From NCBI GenBank assembly GCA_026983855.1, contig JALSTE010000418.1, positions 1 through 11,686 on the forward strand: a DNA stretch of 11,686 nucleotides, in the 5' to 3' direction. Position numbers and translations under genes: made by a program. The notes under the pieces are model-generated. The model was not told where the DNA came from and did not search any database. It was given only the letters and a program-made list of their open reading frames with translations. The DNA comes from Acidimicrobiia bacterium (lineage in GTDB: Bacteria; Actinomycetota; Acidimicrobiia; Acidimicrobiales; Poriferisodalaceae). Positions 6,681-11,686 of this stretch are shown in pieces (within the stretch, counting starts at the first letter, position 1; each line of letters opens with the position of its first letter).

Positions 6681-7934
6681 ATGTCCCGAACCCGCAGCGT
6701 CACCACCGCAGATGCACATCGGCTGAGTGGAACAGAGGGTCTCGGGCACTTCAGACGCCTGATGGTCGAGAGCCTCACCTTCCCCGTGTCCCCGGGGAGA
6801 CCACCACGGGCCGGCGTGGAGATCGAGTTCCACACCCGGCCGGCCGCGGCACCGGGCGATCGAGTGGATCCCACCCGAATCGCCGCGATACTCAATAGCC
6901 TGCCGGTGCTGATGTCCACGAGTATCGAACCCGGCGGTCAGGTGGAACTGAACGGCCCTCCCGACCATGACATGGGCCGCCTGGCGTCACGGGCCCGTCG
7001 CGACGTGGCCACCCTGCGCGAAGTGCTGTCCGATCACGGGGTTGAGCTGGCCGGAGGTGGACTGGATGTCGGGCGCCCCCCGCGAAGACTGCTGGACAAC
7101 AGCCGCTATCGCAACATGGAGACGGTCTTCGACCGTCTGGGTCCGGCCGGGCGTCTGATGATGAACAACACCGCCTCACTTCAGATCACCGTCGACCCCG
7201 CCGGCGACCCCGAGGAGGCGTGGTCCATCGCTCACCGGCTCGGGCCGTGTCTGCTGGCCGCGGCGAGTTCCTCTCCGCGGGCCCACCCCGACTTTCCCGG
7301 GGCCGAGCCGTGGCACTGCGAACGCCACCGAATCTGGGAGTCGGTGGATCCGTCGCGGGTGGGCGATGTGTCCCGGTGCGGGGAACCGATGGCCGTGGCG
7401 TGGGCCCGCTTCGGGTTGGAGGCCCAGGTGCTCCAGGTGCCCACCATGCCGGGCGGTGAGCCCACCGCGGCCCCGGCCGGGCTGACCCTGCGACGCTGGA
7501 TCACGGAGGGGTTCGGGGGATCCGGTCCCACCGTGGCCGAGGCTCTCGGGCACGTGACCACCCTGTTCCCCTGGATAAGGCCCCGTGGCCCGCTCGAGAT
7601 GAGGATCATGGACACCCCACTCTCCATGGACCCCGCACCGCTGTTGGCCCTGGCCGGTGTGTTGTTGACCCGATCCTCCCTTTGGCCGCAGGTACGGGAG
7701 GTGACGGAGGCGACGACGGGCTGCTGGCGGTTGGCGGGCAGATGCGGCCCGACCCATCCCCGACTGGAGACGGCCTTGGATGGTCTGGTGACATTGGCCA
7801 CCGCGGAACTGGCCCGAACGGGGGATTTCGAACTGGCGGAGACCGTGGGGGAATGGTGGGACCGGGGTGTCGACCGGGAGCGGAACCGGTCCCCGCTCCC
7901 GGCCCGGGGCCGAACGGAGGTCCCCGAACCGTGA
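6681..7934 (+). CDS. egtA: EgtA, glutamate-cysteine ligase of ergothioneine synthesis
   Basis: A 417-residue protein of the GCS2 ligase superfamily. EgtA joins L-glutamate and L-cysteine with ATP to gamma-glutamylcysteine, the sulfur donor used by EgtB in the actinobacterial pathway. Visible landmarks are GVEIEF at 45-50 (E47 and E49 are likely metal/ATP ligands), SIEPGGQVELNGPP from residue 81, and RYRNMETVFDRLGPAGRLMMNNTASLQ. Further on are RCGEPMAVAWARFGLEAQV and RGPLEMRIMD near the C-terminus. The identity is supported by egtB and egtD directly downstream. The start is uncertain. ATG 6681 leaves a 44-residue lead-in to GVEIEF, which suits the family. ATG 6588 adds 31 residues of low plausibility; neither has a clear ribosome binding site. 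The stop overlaps the egtB start by 4 nt (GTGA), so translation is probably coupled. Confidence 0.88.
   Translation: MSRTRSVTTADAHRLSGTEGLGHFRRLMVESLTFPVSPGRPPRAGVEIEFHTRPAAAPGDRVDPTRIAAILNSLPVLMSTSIEPGGQVELNGPPDHDMGRLASRARRDVATLREVLSDHGVELAGGGLDVGRPPRRLLDNSRYRNMETVFDRLGPAGRLMMNNTASLQITVDPAGDPEEAWSIAHRLGPCLLAAASSSPRAHPDFPGAEPWHCERHRIWESVDPSRVGDVSRCGEPMAVAWARFGLEAQVLQVPTMPGGEPTAAPAGLTLRRWITEGFGGSGPTVAEALGHVTTLFPWIRPRGPLEMRIMDTPLSMDPAPLLALAGVLLTRSSLWPQVREVTEATTGCWRLAGRCGPTHPRLETALDGLVTLATAELARTGDFELAETVGEWWDRGVDRERNRSPLPARGRTEVPEP
7916..7921 (+). promoter_or_regulatory. Ribosome binding site of egtB
   Basis: GGAGGT inside the 3' end of egtA, about 9-10 nt before the GTG at 7931. Together with the GTGA overlap it fixes the egtB start well inside the longer open frame. 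Confidence 0.7.
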
Positions 7935-9286
7935 CCACCGACGCCGAGACCCTCAAGAACCATATCGAGGCCGCTCTCTCGCGGGCCCGCCGACGCACCC
8001 TCGACCTCACCGATCTCGACGATGAGACGATCCGACGACAGGTCTCCCCCCTGATGTCACCCCTGGTCTGGGACCTGGCCCACGTCGGGAACTACGAGGA
8101 TCAGTGGCTGCTGCGGAGGATTGGCCCATCGGCCCGGGCGGCGCGCCCCGAGCTGGACGATCTCTACGACGCCTTTCGGCACCCCCGCAGCACCAGACCG
8201 GGACTCCCCCTCCTGGAGGGTGAAGCGGCCCGGACCTACCTGGCACGGGTTCGCGAGGAGGTTCTGGCCGAGCTGGACGCGGTGGAACCCGAGGCCTTCG
8301 CCGGAACTGAGCGTCTGCTGGCCGACGGCTTCGTGTACGGGATGGTCGCTCAGCACGAGCAACAGCACGTGGAGACCATGCTGGCCACCCACCAGCTCAT
8401 GGGCGACTCCGCCCATCCGCCCCCGGGGGCCATCGATCCGGCGGTGATCCCATCGACGCCGACCGATGACACGGCGGTGGTGGAGATCACCGGGGGCTCC
8501 TTTTCCAAGGGTTCGGTGGACCATCCGTGGGCCCTGGACAATGAACTTCCGCCCCATACCGTCGAGACCGCGAGCTTCGGAATCGACAGGTTCCCGGTGA
8601 CCAACCGGCGCTATCTGGAGTTCATGGCCGAAGGTGGCTACGACCGTCCCGAGCTGTGGACCCCGGAGGGCTGGGACTGGCGTCTGGAGCAGGGGCTGGA
8701 GGCACCCCAGTTCTGGTGCCTGGAGGATGGTGTGGCCCGGATCCTGCGGTTCGGTACCCGGTACGAGGTGGATCCGGCCGCTCCGGTACAGCACGTGTGC
8801 TGGTACGAGGCCGATGCCTTCGCCCGCTGGCGGGGTGGGCGCCTCCCCACCGAGACCGAGTGGGAGAGGGCCGCCCTGACCGACATCGGAACCCGGCCCG
8901 GGGGAAGCGATCCCGAGGCGACCGGGGCGAATCTCGGTGGCCGCCATTTCGGACCCCTCGCTCTGGGGGCGCTCCCTTCGGACGACCGGGGCGAGGGCTG
9001 CCGACGAACCATCGGGGACGTCTGGGAGTGGACCGCCACCCCATTCCACGGGTACGACGGTTTCGAGGCGTTTCCCTACCGTGAGTACTCCGAGGTGTTC
9101 TTCGATGGACGCTACCGGGTTCTCAAGGGCGGCTCCTGGGCGACGGATCCGGTGGCGATCAGGAGATCGTTCCGCAACTGGGACTTCCCCGTCCGCCGAC
9201 AGATTTTCTCCGGCTTCCGCTGCGCCTACGACCTCGAACCCCCATCCAGGCACTATCGCCGCGGCCCCCGGCCCTCGAACCGATGA
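7931..9286 (+). CDS. egtB: EgtB, hercynine oxygenase (ergothioneine sulfoxide synthase)
   Basis: A 451-residue non-heme iron enzyme. It uses O2 to attach the sulfur of gamma-glutamylcysteine to carbon 2 of the hercynine imidazole, giving the sulfoxide. The N-terminal DinB_2 domain carries the three iron ligands: H51 in WDLAHVGN, and H142 and H146 in AQHEQQHVETM (HX3HXE). H51 has the same number as the first ligand known in the mycobacterial enzyme. The C-terminal formylglycine-generating-enzyme-like domain runs from about 186 (ITGGSFSKGS) to 445. It contains FPVTNRRYLEFM, RLPTETEWERAA, GDVWEWT at 362-368, RVLKGGSWAT and GFRCA at 428-432. Length and domain order are normal for the family. The GTG start overlaps the egtA stop. 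The open frame extends 83 codons upstream within egtA, but that part is Gly/Asp-rich and unlike the family. Its stop overlaps the egtD ATG (ATGA). Confidence 0.93.
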   Translation: MTTDAETLKNHIEAALSRARRRTLDLTDLDDETIRRQVSPLMSPLVWDLAHVGNYEDQWLLRRIGPSARAARPELDDLYDAFRHPRSTRPGLPLLEGEAARTYLARVREEVLAELDAVEPEAFAGTERLLADGFVYGMVAQHEQQHVETMLATHQLMGDSAHPPPGAIDPAVIPSTPTDDTAVVEITGGSFSKGSVDHPWALDNELPPHTVETASFGIDRFPVTNRRYLEFMAEGGYDRPELWTPEGWDWRLEQGLEAPQFWCLEDGVARILRFGTRYEVDPAAPVQHVCWYEADAFARWRGGRLPTETEWERAALTDIGTRPGGSDPEATGANLGGRHFGPLALGALPSDDRGEGCRRTIGDVWEWTATPFHGYDGFEAFPYREYSEVFFDGRYRVLKGGSWATDPVAIRRSFRNWDFPVRRQIFSGFRCAYDLEPPSRHYRRGPRPSNR

Positions 9287-10374
9287 GCGGGGGGTCCCGA
9301 CCCATGTCAACTGAAATGGAACCCATCTTGAATCCCACCACTGGTTGTTCCCCCACTTCCGCCGACGCCGGCACTGTCGCCGGGACCGACGCCGGGGCCG
9401 GCTCTCCCGATGCCAATCCGACGATAGAGGTCCGTCTGGCCCCCGATTTCTTCGATCGGTCCATAAGGGCCGATGTCGGGAGGGGCCTCACCTCCACTCC
9501 CAAGGAGCTGCCCCCGAAGTGGTTCTACGACGACCGGGGCTCGGAGTTGTTCGATCGGATAACCCGGCTACCCGAGTACTACCCCACCCGCAGGGAGTGG
9601 GAGATCCTCCGCCGTGAGGCGGGACACATCGCCGATTTCGGGGCGGAGATCTTCATCGAACTGGGGTCGGGCACCTCGGAGAAGACACGCACCCTGCTCG
9701 ACGCCATGGTCGGGTCCGGACTGCGCACCTATGTGCCCTTCGACGTGAGCGAGGGGATGCTCTCCCGTCAGGCCCGGTCACTGGTCGATGAGTACCCCGA
9801 TCTGAGGGTCCATGCGATGGTCGCCGATTTCGAACACCACATGGGTACCTGGCCGTCGGGTGGCCGGCACCTGGTCGCCTTCCTGGGGGGAACCATCGGT
9901 AACCTCGACCCGGGGGAACGAAAGGAGTTCCTGGCCGAGTTGGTCTCCCACATGGCGCCCGGTGACGGGCTCCTCCTGGGAACGGACCTGATCAAGGACC
10001 CCGGCCGTCTGGTTGCCGCCTACGACGACGCCGAGGGGGTGACCGCCAGCTTCAACCTGAACGTCCTCCGGGTGATCAACCGGGAGCTTCACGCCGACTT
10101 CGACCCCGACCGGTTCGCCCATCGGGCCCACTGGAACACCGCCGAGCACCGCATCGAGATGTATCTGGACTCCTTGGTCGACCAACGGGTCACGGTCCGC
10201 GATCTCGGCCTGGAGGTGGAATTCGCCGCCGGTGAGGCCATGCTCACGGAGATCTCCACCAAGTTCGACCGGGCCGAGTTGTCCGAGGAGCTCTCCCGGG
10301 CCGGGCTCCGGCTGGAGCACTTCTGGACCGATGACGCCGGCGATTTCGCCCTGAGTCTGTCGGTCATGACCTGA
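9283..10374 (+). CDS. egtD: EgtD, histidine N-alpha-methyltransferase
   Basis: A 363-residue SAM-dependent enzyme that trimethylates the alpha-amino group of L-histidine to hercynine, the EgtB substrate. Landmarks are PPKWFYDDRGSELFDRI with Y82, LPEYYPTRRE, SAM loop ELGSGTS at 126-132, FLGGTIGNL with N207, and LTEISTKF with E323 and S325. N207, E323 and S325 correspond to the histidine-binding Asn, Glu and Ser known in mycobacterial EgtD. The ATG at 9283 shares ATGA with the egtB stop, pointing to coupled translation. This start gives a tail of about 45 residues rich in Thr, Gly, Ala, Ser and Pro before the conserved region (VRLAPDFFDRS). Mycobacterial EgtD is about 40 residues shorter. ATG 9304, preceded by GGGGGG, is an alternative start that still leaves most of the tail. 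Transcription ends only 14 bp from the convergent uridine kinase stop. Confidence 0.93.
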   Translation: MSGGSRPMSTEMEPILNPTTGCSPTSADAGTVAGTDAGAGSPDANPTIEVRLAPDFFDRSIRADVGRGLTSTPKELPPKWFYDDRGSELFDRITRLPEYYPTRREWEILRREAGHIADFGAEIFIELGSGTSEKTRTLLDAMVGSGLRTYVPFDVSEGMLSRQARSLVDEYPDLRVHAMVADFEHHMGTWPSGGRHLVAFLGGTIGNLDPGERKEFLAELVSHMAPGDGLLLGTDLIKDPGRLVAAYDDAEGVTASFNLNVLRVINRELHADFDPDRFAHRAHWNTAEHRIEMYLDSLVDQRVTVRDLGLEVEFAAGEAMLTEISTKFDRAELSEELSRAGLRLEHFWTDDAGDFALSLSVMT

Positions 10375-10388
10375 CGGCGGGGTGGCGC

Positions 10389-11015
10389 TCAAACCACCGT
10401 GGACGGCCGTACCCTCTCCAGCGACCGAACCACCCGCCCGGCGATGTGGGACGGATCGAAGGGATGCTCGACGACCAGGTCGGCGGCGGCGGCACCGGGC
10501 TGGACGAAGAGCCGATGCATCGGGGCCACTGACTCCCGGAACTGACGTTCCACATCGGCTGGGGTGCGTCCCCGTTCGGCCACGTCGCGGTGGAGACGCC
10601 GGGCGAACCGCACCTGCTCGGGCACGTCGAGGAAGACGCTGAGGTCCAGCCTCCGACGGATCTCCCCGGAGGCCCCGAGGAGGATTCCCTCGGCCACGAC
10701 GTAGGGGCGGGGTTCCACCGGTACCCATTCGCCGGTTCTGCGATGGCGGGAGAAATCGTAGACGGGCACCCCCACGGCCCTCCCGCCCCTCAGCCCGTCG
10801 AGGTGATCCACGAACAGGTCCACGTCGAGGGAGTCGGGGTGATCCCAGTTGACCCCTCCCCGACCGACGGAATCGAGTTCGGCCAGGTCACGGTAGTAGG
10901 CGTCGAAGGGGAGAACCGCCACCTGATCGGGGCCCAGGGCGTCGATCAGGGACCGGGCCAGGGTGCTCTTGCCCGAACCGGAGCCACCGATGAGACCGCA
11001 GACCAAGACATCCAC
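10389..11015 (-). CDS. udk: Uridine kinase
   Basis: A 208-residue P-loop kinase that phosphorylates uridine (and usually cytidine) with ATP or GTP in pyrimidine salvage. Visible motifs are Walker A GGSGSGKST at 10-18, LPFDAYYRDL, NWDHPDSLDVDLF (the DHPxxxD substrate motif), VPVYDFSRHRR (PxYDFxxHxR) and YVVAEGILL. The length agrees with the family norm of about 205-215. The frame is open up to 11396, but the upstream part is Arg/Pro-rich and does not look like protein. The GTG at 11015 places the P-loop at the usual distance from the N-terminus. It has no ribosome binding site. A TACGAT -10-like hexamer ends 8 nt before it, so the mRNA is probably leaderless. It is convergent with egtD and divergent from the TetR gene. 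A phosphoribulokinase-like relative is less likely given the substrate motif. Confidence 0.88.
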   Translation of the reverse strand: MDVLVCGLIGGSGSGKSTLARSLIDALGPDQVAVLPFDAYYRDLAELDSVGRGGVNWDHPDSLDVDLFVDHLDGLRGGRAVGVPVYDFSRHRRTGEWVPVEPRPYVVAEGILLGASGEIRRRLDLSVFLDVPEQVRFARRLHRDVAERGRTPADVERQFRESVAPMHRLFVQPGAAAADLVVEHPFDPSHIAGRVVRSLERVRPSTVV

Positions 11016-11023
11016 GGGGGGCC

Positions 11024-11052
11024 ATCGTAGCTCCCGATGAGGGTCGATCGAA
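11024..11052 (-). promoter_or_regulatory. Probable promoter of udk (leaderless)
   Basis: On the minus strand the -10-like TACGAT (11029 to 11024) is separated by 17 nt from a weak -35, TTCGAT (11052 to 11047). The 8 nt between the -10 and the GTG at 11015 put the expected transcription start on or next to the start codon. The 8-bp palindrome TCGATCGA (11044-11051) overlaps the -35 and could be an operator. Confidence 0.5.
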
Positions 11053-11129
11053 CACCCAAGGGGTGACGCGGCGGTCGCATCCCAGGGTCGAGCGGCACGG
11101 CCCCACCGGGCCGGGAGAGAGTGTGACCC

Positions 11130-11158
11130 TTGCCACAGTAGGGCCCTGGGGCTATCTT
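11130..11158 (+). promoter_or_regulatory. Probable promoter of the TetR-family gene
   Basis: TTGCCA (11130-11135), 17-nt spacer, TATCTT (11153-11158): a good match to the housekeeping consensus with ideal spacing. The spacer contains the palindrome AGGGCCCT (11140-11147), framed by TAG at 11139-11141 and CTA at 11152-11154, a plausible autoregulatory operator. The expected transcription start is near 11165. Confidence 0.6.
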
Positions 11159-11274
11159 GGATTCTGGTGGCGGGCAGCGACTTCCGGCACCCGGGCCGTG
11201 GCGCAGCGGCCCCGCCACTCCCGGTCCGTCCCGCGCGGCGCCGTGGGGGGCAGTGTGATTCCGGGGGGCGTGAG

Positions 11275-11686
11275 TTGTCAGACAATCCGAGCCGACTCCA
11301 ACGGAGGGCCCAGCGGACTCTCTCGGCCCTGACCGAGGCCGGCCTGACCCTCATGGGCGAGATGCCCATCCCCGAGGTGCCCATAGCGGCCATCACCGAC
11401 CGGGCCGACGTGGCCCTGGGTTCCTTCTACAACTACTTCGACAATCGAGATCACCTGGTCGAGGCCATCCTGGAACTGGCCGATGAGGCCCGCACCCGGC
11501 TCGTGGAGCGCCTGGCGGCGGCCGCGGGCGATGATCTCGAGCGCTGCATGGCCCGACCCCTGGCCATGGTGCACCTGCGTCACACCGACCCCCGATGGGC
11601 CGCCTTCGTGCACCGGGCCCATCTGGCCGAACTTTGGCCCCTGGCGGCGGATCGTTCCCGGTGCCGTGCCCTGCTCGAGAGGTTGA
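11275..11686 (+). CDS. TetR-family transcriptional regulator (3' end beyond window)
   Basis: 137 codons are present and the frame is open at the window edge. The N-terminus has the TetR helix-turn-helix. An RRAQRTLSALTEAGLTLMGE helix is followed by VPIAAITDRADVALGSFYNYFDNRDHLVEAI, where the recognition helix ends in the hallmark GSFYNYF. After it begins the all-helical ligand domain (LADEARTRLVERLAAA and onward), which cannot be assigned to a ligand. The TTG at 11275 was chosen because it gives the usual lead of about 40 residues before the hallmark, and GGGGGG lies 6 nt upstream. An in-frame GTG at 11167 sits 8 nt after the -10 and could be a leaderless start adding 36 Arg/Gly/Pro-rich residues. 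An internal ATG at 11353 would cut into the first helix. It is divergent from udk, and control of udk or of its own gene is possible but unproven. Confidence 0.8.
   Translation, partial: MSDNPSRLQRRAQRTLSALTEAGLTLMGEMPIPEVPIAAITDRADVALGSFYNYFDNRDHLVEAILELADEARTRLVERLAAAAGDDLERCMARPLAMVHLRHTDPRWAAFVHRAHLAELWPLAADRSRCRALLERL

Noticed and set aside
7682..7930. Upstream extension of egtB
   Set aside because: The added 83 residues are a Gly/Asp/Pro-rich reading of the egtA gene in another frame. The GTG at 7931 has a good ribosome binding site and overlaps the egtA stop in the usual way.
10381..10398. GGTGG ... CCACC hairpin between egtD and udk as a terminator
   Set aside because: The stem is only 5 bp with an 8-nt loop and no T-run on either strand, and half of it lies in the udk coding region.
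11016..11396. Long N-terminal extension of the uridine kinase frame
   Set aside because: The translated region is Arg/Ser/Pro-rich without family similarity, crosses the divergent promoter region and antisense to the TetR gene, and would push the P-loop far from the N-terminus.
1..11686. Defence system, prophage or mobile element
   Set aside because: No integrase, transposase, terminal repeats, tRNA-linked attachment site, nuclease or toxin-antitoxin pair is visible, and base use is even along the window.

Overview
The window is high-GC, densely coded DNA of actinobacterial type. Pointers to that are the ergothioneine cluster with an egtA gene, GTG and TTG starts, at least one gene that appears leaderless, and secreted proteins with long Thr/Ser linkers. 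An Acidimicrobiia-like host is my guess from style only; no marker gene in the window settles it.

Left part (1-6413, all minus strand): an operon of four genes read from right to left. It begins with a large PilV-like prepilin (4737-6413), followed by a PilW-like prepilin (4012-4743) and a PilX/GspK-like protein lacking Glu5 (2451-4025). The last gene encodes a very large Sec-secreted protein (1-2427, cut by the window edge) with a Thr-rich linker, two tandem copies of a cysteine-containing domain of about 170 residues, and DUF11-like modules. Neighbouring genes overlap by 7 and 14 nt or are 23 nt apart. The order matches the proteobacterial minor-pilin series pilV-pilW-pilX-pilY1, so the last protein sits where the pilus-tip adhesin PilY1 would be. 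I read the region as a type IV pilus tip and priming module with a non-PilY1 adhesin.

Middle (6414-6680): a divergent intergenic region with two inverted repeats and a possible short upstream ORF. It probably carries the promoters and operators for both directions.

Right-middle (6681-10374, plus strand): an ergothioneine operon, egtA-egtB-egtD, with 4-nt stop/start overlaps. EgtA makes gamma-glutamylcysteine, EgtD trimethylates histidine to hercynine, and EgtB joins them oxidatively to the sulfoxide. The amidohydrolase EgtC, often encoded between egtB and egtD, and the lyase EgtE are not in the window.

Right end (10389-11686): a uridine kinase gene (minus), convergent with egtD and apparently leaderless, and a divergent TetR-family regulator (plus) cut by the window edge. 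The 259 bp between them holds a recognisable promoter for each. No RNA genes, insertion sequences, CRISPR arrays or clear intrinsic terminators were seen.
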